The notes beneath the pieces were generated by a model. It ran no database searches and was not told the DNA's origin. It was given only the letters and a program-made list of their open reading frames with translations. From Gnomoniopsis sp. IMI 355080 (taxonomy: Eukaryota; Ascomycota; Sordariomycetes; Diaporthales; Gnomoniaceae), in the NCBI GenBank assembly GCA_027946555.1, contig JAPEVC010000339.1, forward strand, positions 1-26,943: a stretch of DNA of 26,943 bases, written 5' to 3'. Positions 12,798 to 22,624 of the stretch are shown here, in pieces; the first letter of the stretch is position 1; the number at the start of each line of letters is the position of its first letter. The translations under genes were made by a program, and so were the position numbers.

Positions 12798-15119
12798 TCA
12801 GTAGATGCCTCTTCCACTAGCCAGCCTCACAAAGCTGTACGGAACGTTCTGTCCCACCAACAATCGCAGAGTCTCGACTGTTGCAAACGCAGCGGTGTCC
12901 GCCGCTCCGTACGCCGCGAATCCGCTCTGCTCGGCCACGATACTTGGATCTCCCTTGCGAGTCACGCCCGCCGTGTCATCCGCGAGATCGAGGAATACCT
13001 TCCTCGTGCTATTCCCATTCCTGTTTCCAGAGCTGCCCGACGTCGCGGGAACACCCCCAAACGCCCGGATCACCCAAGCCGCAATCTTGTTCTTCTCCGG
13101 GCCCAATGCACTGACCACTACGAACGGGCTAGCGGCATCGTCGGTTGCGCTCACCATGCGCGCTCGCTGCAGCGACTCGAGGGAGTTGAAGGGCTCGATG
13201 GTGAGCCCGTGAGCTAGCGTGGGAGGCGTCTTGAAGCCGACCGTGTAGATCTTGCCAACGCACAGGGCTCGCAGCGCAAAGATGACGCTGGCGGCATCGT
13301 CTGACGACGACGCAAGAACGACGGCCGCGCGGCCAAAGTAGGCGGACGGAGCCAGGTCGCGCGTCAGCGTGCTAAGGATGCCGCGCCACGAGGCATTGTC
13401 AAAGATGAGCGTCGTGTTGGGCGGTAGACCTGTGTCGCTGCTGAGATGGCCGAATGATTCGATGCGCGCGTGGCCATTGCGTGGGCTGGACGGGAGGGAG
13501 GCAGGGGCGGAGGAGGGCGAGGAGGCGCCCGGGCGGACCACGATGGTGTCGATCATGCCAATCACCCGGGCGGCTTCGCTCAGGATGGGGCCAGCGCCGC
13601 CGTTGACGGAGGTGAAGAAGGAGCTGCCGCCGACGAGGGCTTGGAAGGACACTGGTGGGTTCAGGTAGGCACCGCCAAAGTTCTTTCGGTTGCACCACGT
13701 CTCAAAACATCTGTTGCCTTTCGGTTGTCGCTCCACCACTGCAAAATGGTGCGGAAGGCCCAGCTCGTTGAAGCACTTTTCGTAAAACGGCGCCTGTGGT
13801 GTCGCGCTGCGACTCGCTGGGCTGCTGATGCCATAGAAACTCTTCTTTGGCAATTGACCAAGTAGAGCTAGTGCCTGGTTGATTTCGGCTGCGCTCATCT
13901 GTCCTGGTGCAGCGATGATGGGCAGCAAGGGATGCGTGATGGGCGTGAACACCTTGTTCAGTGTACGTGAGAATTGGCCAGTCTCTCCCATGTTGACTCC
14001 TGAGAAGGGCGGTGAGTCGGGATAGTCGGTCCTCATTTTTGAGCGAAAGTACTCAAGCTCGAAGTTCTCGTTGTGATCGTTGATGATTGCAATCATCTTG
14101 ATGATATCGGCATACTTCCGCGACTCTAGGAAAATCTCTTCTGCATATCTCGAGGGCCACTTGAAGGAACCGGAGAAGTCGTGGAATGCGGACATGATGC
14201 GGCTGCTGCCCTTTCGTTCCCAAAGAGACGTCCGAATCGTTTCTGGTAACCATAACTCGACATCAATGTACTCGACGCCCCACTGAATGGCTCGGTACAA
14301 GTATTCATAGTATAGATTCGGATTCTCCATGGGAAAGCGGCCATTTTCTCTGGTACATCTTGTGGTGAAGATGATTGGGAGCTCCGTTTTCTGCCGCAAG
14401 AGCATGACCTGCTCGCCCACATAGCTTAAACTTGGGACAGCAGAGAATGTGCCGTCTGACAGCGGCTCTTTTAAGAGATCGACTCGTATCTCCACGGCAT
14501 CAGCGCCGACCGTCAAGATGGTCAAGTTTGGTAGCGCCGCACGAACGTCCGGAAAAGTTGTCGATATGATGTACGTCCTTGACTTGGCCATGAGCGTTTC
14601 ATGGTGATTTAACTGGCCCAGTGTGAATGATATGAAGCGACATAAGTCCCTCCGAGAAAACGGTTGCTCGGTATAGAGGAATTCGTAGTCGCACTGCTCG
14701 GATAAGTAGACGTCCGGAGGCATCCCCAGATTCACGCAGTGCGTGTTGATGGCCACAACAAGATTTGAATTCCGCTCCGCAATGTCAGCTTTTGCCTTGT
14801 CCGCTTCAATTCCCACGACTAGACCTTGATCCACTTCATTCACGTCCTTGAATGCTTCGATCATTCTGTGACATTTGCCTAGAATCTCAGCAAAGACAGA
14901 CACGATCTTGTCCTGGCCGAGTCCATAGATGATGACAACGATCCTGGTGTCTCCTCGCTGGGGACCGCTGCCATAGGTTGTAGTCGTTATAATTGGGGGT
15001 GACCGGCCGCTTGTATCCATCTCGCTATCGGGCGTCTGCGCGATCGCTCCCACCGCGCTCCTCGACCTTGGCGGCGTCGGCGAGAGCTGGGGATGGTACA
15101 CCGCCGCCATCTTGTCCAT
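12798..15119 (-). CDS. AROM-derived quinate-repressor-like protein (QutR/QA-1S family)
   Basis: Intronless 773-residue protein whose domain order matches the C-terminal three domains of the pentafunctional AROM protein, the known origin of the fungal quinate repressor. Residues 1-57 are a Ser/Pro/Thr-rich leader. Residues 58-185 resemble shikimate kinase but are short and lack the GxxGxGKS/T P-loop. Residues 195-425 are type I 3-dehydroquinase-like and keep the catalytic set expected from the E. coli enzyme: Glu210, Arg212, Arg254, His313, Lys341 (Schiff-base lysine), Arg385 and Gln407. Residues 428-773 resemble shikimate dehydrogenase, but the substrate lysine of the IPLK motif is Val490, the aspartate of NTDW is Ser577, and the GAGG dinucleotide loop reads SSS (604-606). 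Loss of kinase and dehydrogenase sites argues for a regulator that senses pathway metabolites, not an enzyme. No other quinate-utilisation gene is in the window. At 773 residues it seems shorter than the characterised repressors, which I recall as about 900, so a divergent paralogue is possible. Confidence 0.85.
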   Translation of the reverse strand: MDKMAAVYHPQLSPTPPRSRSAVGAIAQTPDSEMDTSGRSPPIITTTTYGSGPQRGDTRIVVIIYGLGQDKIVSVFAEILGKCHRMIEAFKDVNEVDQGLVVGIEADKAKADIAERNSNLVVAINTHCVNLGMPPDVYLSEQCDYEFLYTEQPFSRRDLCRFISFTLGQLNHHETLMAKSRTYIISTTFPDVRAALPNLTILTVGADAVEIRVDLLKEPLSDGTFSAVPSLSYVGEQVMLLRQKTELPIIFTTRCTRENGRFPMENPNLYYEYLYRAIQWGVEYIDVELWLPETIRTSLWERKGSSRIMSAFHDFSGSFKWPSRYAEEIFLESRKYADIIKMIAIINDHNENFELEYFRSKMRTDYPDSPPFSGVNMGETGQFSRTLNKVFTPITHPLLPIIAAPGQMSAAEINQALALLGQLPKKSFYGISSPASRSATPQAPFYEKCFNELGLPHHFAVVERQPKGNRCFETWCNRKNFGGAYLNPPVSFQALVGGSSFFTSVNGGAGPILSEAARVIGMIDTIVVRPGASSPSSAPASLPSSPRNGHARIESFGHLSSDTGLPPNTTLIFDNASWRGILSTLTRDLAPSAYFGRAAVVLASSSDDAASVIFALRALCVGKIYTVGFKTPPTLAHGLTIEPFNSLESLQRARMVSATDDAASPFVVVSALGPEKNKIAAWVIRAFGGVPATSGSSGNRNGNSTRKVFLDLADDTAGVTRKGDPSIVAEQSGFAAYGAADTAAFATVETLRLLVGQNVPYSFVRLASGRGIY

Positions 15120-18100
15120 CCAGATGTTTACCCTGGCCCACAGAGGTCAACGCTGGTCCTGTCGTCCGATTTTCTTAATATGGGGGGTTCGAGGCGCAAG
15201 GTTATATGCCAAGATATAAAAACTCCGGAGCCGGTTTCTACTTGCTGGTGAGCCGATATGGTTGGTATGCGGCTCCTTGTTCCAGAGTGCACATGGCCAA
15301 ATAGCCTGAAGTCCAAATTGGGCTTGAGCGGGGTGAGGTGCGGGAGGCTGAATTTCGGGGTCGACAGGCTAAAAAGGCGGGCAGACAGGAAATGGGGGCC
15401 GGTGGTGAAAGGGGGAAAAAGGTGTCTACAGTTGATAAGAAGCTCGACACCACGTCCGTTTTGTCGTTGAGAGCCCGGAACCCAGTTGTCAACCCACGAA
15501 TGCTGGTGGGGTTCCTCGGCGTAAGTTGACTGGATATGTAGGTATGCTATATCTTTTTCTGGACTAGCAGAAGATCCGGTCGGCAGATGATAATTTCCTT
15601 GAATGCTCCTCCGTATGAACCTCGGGAGATAGATGGCAGATGCAGCTGCAAGGCAAAGCACTGCAGAGGGACAGATAAAAATGGAGTATTTTCAATAGGC
15701 CGTGGAAGCTCCCAGCGATGTCGTATAAAGTCTGTGAAGTGTGCTGCGTCGCTACTACCACAGCATCCGAATTCTAGTACCTGTTTTTCTTGCCCTCACA
15801 CCCTTGCAGTGCTTTCTTCTATAGGTCGCCTGTGGGTAGTTCTGGCGTCTCTCATGGGTTTGTGCCCCCAACCAATTGAGCGATGTGGGAGGTTTTTGGA
15901 ACGAAGAGGTGAGCTCAAAGCGACTGATCAAGTGGTGGTGGTGGTGGATGTTATGGTGAGTTGAAGTACGGTCGTCGGCTTCCCGCATGTGGGACCCAAG
16001 AGATACTCGAGTGTGACAGGATAAGCAGCTAGCCAGAGAAATATTCCGTCTGGTCCAGGTGGATATGGAACAATACCCCTGAGCCGGTCGTGCATAGAGT
16101 TCGTCAAATAATGATGGACAGGGCTCGCAAGGTAGCACTTCGCAATAACAGACATAAGACGACAGGAGGTTGCTGAGGCCCAGATTCAAATCAGAGCTGA
16201 TCATTTGTGGAGGCAACGAGCACGAAAAGTTTGGTGAAATTTGGTAGGCATTGGACTCCAGGTGCCCAGGTGATGCCCCAGAACAGCGGATGTGGAATTG
16301 TTCCACCACATGGATCGCGGGAGATCGATCTTGATTCTTGGCACTGGACGTTTAAATAAGTCACAGGATTCCTTCCAGGCCTTAATATATCAACTATGAG
16401 AAATCTTCTCTGAGATCCACTTGTGCATAAACGAGGAAAGGTGTTTCGACACTGATGTTATTTGCTCTTTTCCTGGTCACGAATGAGAATGCCGGGTAGA
16501 GCACGACGACAAACGGAAAGAATCCATCACGAATTGCATCGGGACTGTTTCAACAGGATCCGCTACCAGAACTGGCCCATTGAACCCCAGCACCTACCTC
16601 ATCACCAGCCAGCTAGACCTGCTCAACAACCGAGGCTGTCCAGTTAGTATGTTTTTTTTTGTTTTGGCGTTCGTTCATGCAAGTCACTCCTTAGGCCGGT
16701 GCAGATTAGAGTTTGTATGACATCTGTAAAGTTTCGAGTGTGCAAAAGGACGGTCTCGTGGGAATGCCCTCCGCTCTCCGCCCCCAGGACGTTGGCTAGG
16801 TTGGTGAGACCTGTCAGCGATCCACGCGGGGGAAGTTTTCCAGTAGTTTGGAAACAAACGTGGTGACCAAGGGCATGCACTCCGGAATCAGCACCGTGGT
16901 TTTCGCCGTAATCCCCCTATTTCTGGACTTTTCTAACCCGAGTTGTTCCGCCAATCACCATCGCCGGCCCAGCTGTCGGCCGATCCCTGAGCGAGCACAC
17001 TGATGGGTGTTGAGTGGGACGACAACCAGACCAGTCCAACCCCCACAACAATTCTAGAGCGCTCGCTCGATGCGACAGGCGGCTGGCAGGCACACTGGCA
17101 CGCAATTGTTGTTAGATGAGAGCTTCATCCCTTGATGAAACGTGGTCGTCCCTTCCACATCATGCTACTTTGAATCCTGTGATGCGTGCATGTCACTACC
17201 CTTATTCTGCAAACGTTCCCGGGACTCGTAATTTACTCCTCCATTTGGATAACCAAACTCGGTCTGCTGGCTGCAGAGTCTGCAAGTCGGGATGACTTGA
17301 GACGAGGCACTAGCGACTTCAAAGCCGCTCCACATCAGCAGACCCGAGTTTGGACTCCGTTTTGATGGTTCAAATTCGACGCCCCCGGTGGCCGACTCGA
17401 TGTCCGGCCCGGGCCCCTGGTCACGGAGCTACCGAGCCACTCTACCTCTTGCTCGTTGGCCACTATGTGTCGCGCGTCAAGTTCGTTTTTCTGTGCTGCA
17501 ACAAGCTTTGTCAAAGACAATTCCTTTATAATCGGACGAGTAATCTATATCAACCTCGTGCAGAGTCAAAGGCCAAAGCCACAAGCCCTATACTCATAAG
17601 AGAAAGTTGCACAGTTCAGCTGTGGGATGATGAACAATGAGCATCGCTAAACCACGAAATTGGCAACATTGTCATGCAGCACAAGCACAGAGCCACCCAC
17701 CTGACAATTTATTCCCTCAGTCGTAGCTATTTTCCCACCTATGAGTCTGGCTGTGAAACTTCTAGCGGCATGAACGAGATGCTGGGCCCTCTCTTGTGGC
17801 TGGCACGGGGGAAGGCAATTGATGCATCTCGCAGAGAGAATCCATTCGCGAGCAATCCCGTACAAACACAAGGGCTAAGCGAAGGTATACCCCGTGGACA
17901 CAGGCTGCTACGTTCCATCGTTTGATTCGGCGTTCGAAAAGGCGGCACCACGCAGACTTAACCCACACATGATGTCCGCTTCTATGGGGAGACCATTCAA
18001 GCGAAGATACCGTTCCCATCTGGAGAACAGTGTTGGCCGTCGCAAAACATTCCTGATTCGGTCACCTATCAAATGGATGTCTTTGCTTCTTGAGGCGGCG

Positions 18101-19005
18101 CAAACATAAAGTATATACCTAGCAAATTGAGAAGAATCAATATACGTTACGCGACGTGTACTGTTTTGCGTCCGTGTCTTTGGCGAAGTTTTCTGACCCT
18201 GAGACCGTCCCACAAATATTTCTCGTTTGGCGAGGCCCTAAGGCTTATCTGGCCTCCTCCCCCGAATGCCTACAACGACCGGTATTGGTAGATGATGGAC
18301 TTCTAGAGGAATATGGAACTCATGATATAGCGAATTTCACACTTGAATAGATTTATAGCGCTTCAGTCCATAGATTAAGCTCAGTGGTGGACTGCGAGTA
18401 TCTGATACAGTACATATAGAGACTCACCAACCCAATGAGGCCTTGCAGATTTCAGATCAGCACTGACATGACTTATCTTTGCCAAGAGAAAAACAAACAG
18501 TTCGCGTGTAACCTTTTAGGACGCCGGAAGATGTAATGGTCAGAAGGTTTTGTTAGATGCAGAAGGTGCCACAGGAATTGCAAGTCTTGGATGCCAGGAT
18601 GCAGATGTGTGATTTGTTGATACCTTTGATAATTGTGAGAAGTGCTCTAATCTGGAAGGAGCTCAGGTGTATATCCTGGAAATCATACACGTTGGTTTAC
18701 TAAGAGATCACCTAGATCTGGCGTCGTGTCATGAAATGATGCCAACTTTTTCCATCCGTACAAGACTTATTCTCAGCCTCGTCTGTTTTTTGGCTCATGA
18801 AACTGTTGCAAGAGACAAGATCTCTAATCAGAGATTCATGGTCATAAATGAGGAAAAATATGTACTTACTTTTACCTTTGATTACTTCCCCAAACTACTG
18901 AAGATTGTAATTTCGGGCGGATTTGCTATTGTGTGGGCACTTGGTGCACAGATGCCAAGAGGCAGGAGATGTGGATCTCGGGGGCAGGCTGCAGCCTCGT
19001 CTAAG
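15120..19005. other. Intergenic DNA upstream of the AROM-like gene, no supported gene
   Basis: The part next to 15119 is the promoter and leader side of the AROM-like gene. A 177-codon minus-strand ORF ends at 15128, nine bases before that start, in a different frame and without motifs. A 184-codon minus ORF (15755-16309) includes a His run encoded by a GTG-repeat tract at about 15933-15947 and likewise has no family signature. Other ORFs stay under about 115 codons. No RNA gene or repeat longer than a few units was seen. Confidence 0.45.
15202..15230 (-). promoter_or_regulatory. Possible core promoter of the AROM-like gene
   Basis: On the minus strand a CATATAA sequence (around 15208-15202) lies about 85 bases before the ATG at 15119. 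Just upstream of it is the palindrome CTCCGGAG (15223-15230), whose CGG half-sites are of the kind bound by Zn2Cys6 regulators. These short matches could occur by chance. I found no full palindrome of the kind described for the quinate activator. Confidence 0.25.
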
Positions 19006-19009
19006 TGAC

Positions 19010-19027
19010 TACCTAGGTAGGTACCTA
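19010..19027. repeat. Overlapping TACCTAGGTA / TAGGTACCTA palindromes
   Basis: Two perfect 10-base palindromes, TACCTAGGTA (19010-19019) and TAGGTACCTA (19018-19027), overlap by two bases. The same core appears near 3281, 6550-6626, 11509, 15537, 20998-21015 and 22232, making it the most recurrent intergenic motif in the window. Here it stands just ahead of the pyrimidine-rich stretch preceding a possible transcript. Confidence 0.65.
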
Positions 19028-19119
19028 CGTCACTACTTCAAATCTCCCAATCTCAAGCTCTTTTTGGTTTCTTATTTTTCTTATCATACCACAACTCCGT
19101 TAGCAACCTTGACTTTCCC

Positions 19120-19210
19120 ATGCCACCTTACAACAAACCCAACAAAACAACAATTGCAATCAACCAGCATCACAACCACCGGCGTACGCCAGTCAGCAAT
19201 CGCAGGCAAG
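19120..19210 (+). other. Possible first exon or 5' leader of an unresolved plus-strand gene
   Basis: A C/T-rich stretch (about 19035-19120), of the kind that often marks transcription starts in filamentous fungi, precedes an ATG at 19120. The frame is open for 30 codons, rich in Asn, His and Arg, and ends exactly at a consensus GTAAGT 5' splice site (19211). I cannot find a convincing next exon: candidate acceptors follow at several points up to a GCTGAT...TTACAG sequence at about 19935, and the 44-codon frame opening at about 19949 is unrecognised. It may be a coding exon, an untranslated leader with an intron, or chance. Confidence 0.25.
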
Positions 19211-21178
19211 GTAAGTGTCGTTTCCACTTATCTTCTTTCCCATACCGTTTACCTTGCACCGCCATGGTCGCGGCCGCTGCCAGAGGTCGGTAGTCACAGG
19301 GAGTGCTCGATCTTGCACCAGACGTCGTCAAAGGCTTGCTGCAAATGGGCCACTATTGTGAAGTCGGTGCCCAGAGACCTGCAAGAAGAAAGCAACAGCG
19401 ACGTTCCCACCTCTCTCCTGCTCATCGCAAAGTATCCTCATTCTCCTCCGCCTCCTCTTCCTGGTTCTGACAGGCTGCGATGATCTGGATCCCTTTCTGT
19501 TCTCATGCTCATTACATGCTCATTACCTGTCCTTGCGAGTCGCCTTGCTTGCGCCTCTCGGGGGACGGCCAGACTCCTCTGATAGATTGGGTTACAGAAT
19601 CTCGAAAAGGTCTCTCCCATTTTGCCCTGAATCCCCCGACCAAGGATCAATTTTTCATCAGTTCGCGCTCAGTCGCGAATACGGACGCGTTGAGACGCGT
19701 TTCTCGTTGCAGCTTGTTCTCTCTACGGCCCAAATTCACGTTGCCCCACATGCCAAAGTCACTCGCTTCCTTTTCTTCCTTTCCCCCCTCCGTCCCTTCA
19801 AACACACTTCGTCACTTTTCTTAGTTGGTTCCTTCAGTTACAACAAGCAGTAAACAAGCACTGTTCGTCTGTCATCTTCAACTCGTTTCCCCATCCTCCG
19901 AACCCATATGCTGATGCTCAAAGCTTATTACAGATCCACACAACGCCAATGACAACACAAAAGGTCCAACTGACGAGCCATGCGCCGTATCTCACACACT
20001 GCGCAGCACACTCATACACATTGCACTATAAAACACAAAGGCCTCTTGTGGCTGAGCATGAGGAGGAGAGATGGGGCCCTTAAACCTTTCCAACTCCCGC
20101 TTCACCACATGAGTCCAGGACATGTTAGGCTCGCCAGGTGCTTCCGCACTGAACCCTGTCTGGTCCTGGATTCCTTTCCATCACATGTGTCCCTGGACCT
20201 GGAAGAGAGATGTTCCACCCATCTTGACCAGAGCTAATGCTCGCAATGAACGCACCTCCATGAAGGTCTCTGCAAGAAGGAGCCCCCCCAGTGTAAAATC
20301 TGGAGGTGGAAAATCAGCTGACATGGACTCGGGGTCTGAGTTACATGCTGCTATCCGGGGAGGCGGTGTGTCAAAGGGCCCCTCGCCGAGGTGGGCGCAC
20401 ACTCACTCCCCATTGCACTCGAGCGGGAGTGTTCATTTCCTCCTCTCGCGTGGAAATGGAACCCGGATAGCACTGTTAGCGTGTGGGTACCTGGTCGGAC
20501 AGGTCGAACTGCATTTTCTCACCCCAACGTGGGAGTCGTCCTAAGTCCTCGACGGCCAGCCCTGTGTGTGTGCCGGCGCATGAGGGTGAAGTGAGGGCAT
20601 TCAACATGTCTTCGTGGAACCTGCCTTCGTGACCTTATCGACCATTTTCAGGTATGGCCCTACAGTGTTCGTTTTCCGCTGACTTGAAATAGGGCTTGCA
20701 TATGCGGCGGGCATTTCTATGTCCGGGTGAAGCTTAGGGCGCACCTTGCTCATATTTGTCTCACTATGCTGGGAGCCTGGTGTGACGTTGTGGAATAGTT
20801 TCTATTTTTTTTTATTTTTTTGGGTGGTTGATCCTCTGGGCTTGCCTATGGTTGACTGTCACTGTGTCCTCTCCATCACACTGCCCGAGAGTGACGCGAA
20901 CACACTTTTTTTTTTTCATTGTACACTTGGGCTTGCCCTGGCTACGAAGAAGACACAAAACCGATATAAATGACTTCGTGCTAAATTAAGATGTAGAGCA
21001 GGTAGGTATGTAGGTCTGCTCTTCATGTTTTGAGGAAGGGAGCTACAGCGGGCACTTCGAGTATTGGTATTTCATGACTTCATTCCTCGGCTCTCGTTGC
21101 TGTCTAATCCGCTCGAGTCTATCATTTGCGCCAAAGTATCTCCCAATGAAAGGAAAATTTTGTAATTGCAAAACGAGT
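19211..21178. other. Unassigned DNA downstream of the possible leader
   Basis: Plus-strand ORFs at 19480-19824, 19533-19853 and 20122-20544 (106-140 codons) overlap in different frames and have no recognisable motif. There is a second pyrimidine-rich stretch at about 19765-19815, an 11-base tandem duplication ATGCTCATTAC (19505-19515 and 19516-19526), and T-rich tracts at about 20806-20820 and 20905-20916. The right end is downstream of the VOC gene. Confidence 0.4.
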
Positions 21179-21883
21179 CTATTGTTGAGCCCAAATCCCA
21201 TGCAAGTTGCCTTCACTGTCAAGAAACCGAGCGAAGTAGCCCATACCTCTGCCGATGGCTGTCTTTGGTCTGGGGCGCTTGTCAGCTTCACTTCAGGGTC
21301 TCAACAATGCGGCTGGCTGTGAGCAGAATCTAGTTTGCCATGATAATGAGCACGCTCGAGGCGAGCCAAGCTGACAAAGCTCCAAACAGTGAACGAATGG
21401 ATTGCTTGGGCAGCAAACACATGGCTCAGAGTATTTCCCAGACTGGGGTTTCATGGGACGTTCCACGTACGAATGCATATGTCCCCCCATCTCCACCACC
21501 TTCCTCAGCGTGTCCTCAATACTCTCCACTGAAAACGTCGTCAGCACCCCCATCTCGCCCGTACCCGCCTCGCAGGCACGGATGAGACATCCTTCAGGGA
21601 CCTGGATGAAAGCCCCCCGCAGCGTACTGCTCCCGTGGCCGCGCTTATGGAAATTGTGAACTGTCGCCAATCCGCCATTCATAGGCGACGGCCACGTGTT
21701 CGAAGAGGACGACGATGTTCCGTTGTGGGAGTCGGACGGGATATTGCAATCCCACCCAAAGACGGTCGTATAGAATATTGCTGCGCGACTGGCTGAAAGA
21801 ACAGGTATTTCTAACCAGCAAATTGTACCATGCTGGTCATATGTAGTGTCAGTGGAGGGGCAGATGAAAGAAGAGGAAATCAA
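21179..21883 (-). CDS. Glyoxalase/VOC-fold family protein, two exons
   Basis: Small protein of the vicinal oxygen chelate fold (glyoxalase/bleomycin-resistance/dioxygenase superfamily), probably cytosolic. My model is exon 1 at 21883-21471 and exon 2 at 21290-21179, giving 174 residues. Residues 21-44 hold the family start ICWLEIPVL...FYTTVFGW, the first beta strand and helix; a Ser/Asn-rich insert (about 50-66) and GAFIQVP (90-96) follow. Exon 2 supplies the closing module, with GYFARFLDSEGN (155-166) matching the usual F-x-D-x-E-G-N ending. The 180-base intron has a strong GTACGT donor but a weaker AAG acceptor, so its 3' edge is the least certain point. Reading through it gives a 196-residue ORF that loses the conserved end, which is why I prefer splicing. 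Substrate is unknown. Single-module members usually dimerise. It is the last of three minus-strand genes. Confidence 0.8.
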
Positions 21884-22624
21884 AGGGGAAATTTGGTCTT
21901 GTAGAAAGCGGAGGACTCCTATTCTTTAGCTCATACATTGCTCGTGGACGCCATGGCTGTCTGTGAGCCGTGCGCGTATCTGTGTAAAGATCTAAGTTTG
22001 AATTCTTTGGATTATCTCGGTCGCAGGATTGGAAGAGAAACTCATGAGAAGATGGGTGGATGACTCCAAGACTCTTCCTTGAAGGAGTAGAGGTGTGATC
22101 AGTTATACAGCACCTCCCCTACCGTCCCACGATTGCATTTACTTGAAATGATACGGCTACCTGTCGGGAATGAGACAGGTAGTAAGACAACGGAAAAGTA
22201 AATCCAAAACTCGATGGTGCAGAGGGAAGGGCGTAGGTACCTCGAGAATGATGGCGTCGCGGCATCAAACCGGAACCATTTATTCGGGCGACCCGAGGGA
22301 GATCACATGCACGCGTGACCGCTTCGTGTCCCTCTTCCACGTCGCACCAGCTACGCGGGTATCTCCTTTCTCGAAGTAGCGGTCCTGATCGCAATTGGTC
22401 GGTCGTGACAAGAAAAAGGTATGAACTCAATGCATGCAGCGGGGGATCTTGGCTCCACACGGGAACACTATCAGAAGTGCTCGAGAATGGCTGTGGCGTG
22501 CTAAGAGGATTGTGAAAATCTGATATTGGGACTTGCGATGGTCTGTCTAATTCTAATCCCGCCGCTCTAGTGCACTCTATTTTTTCCTTGCACGTCCCAA
22601 AAGTACTTTTGCTAACAAATCTGT
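21884..22624. other. Spacer between MFS and VOC genes
   Basis: About 740 bases lie between the stop of the transporter gene and the start of the VOC gene, both on the minus strand, so this should hold the transporter 3' end and the VOC promoter. A 169-codon minus ORF (22119-22628) overlaps the end of the transporter gene and shows no motif. A GTAGGTACC motif lies at about 22231. Confidence 0.5.

Noticed and set aside
15128..15661. 177-codon minus ORF ending nine bases before the AROM-like start, as an N-terminal extension or leader gene
   Set aside because: It is in a different frame, has no kinase-like P-loop or other motif, and no intron I could find links it to the main frame.
15755..16309. 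184-codon minus ORF with a His run
   Set aside because: The His run comes from a simple GTG-repeat tract and the rest has no motif.
16487..16720. Plus-strand open frame with a protein-like segment ending GCPV before a GTTAGT
   Set aside because: Only 78 codons, no start, no recognised family, and no following exon could be joined.
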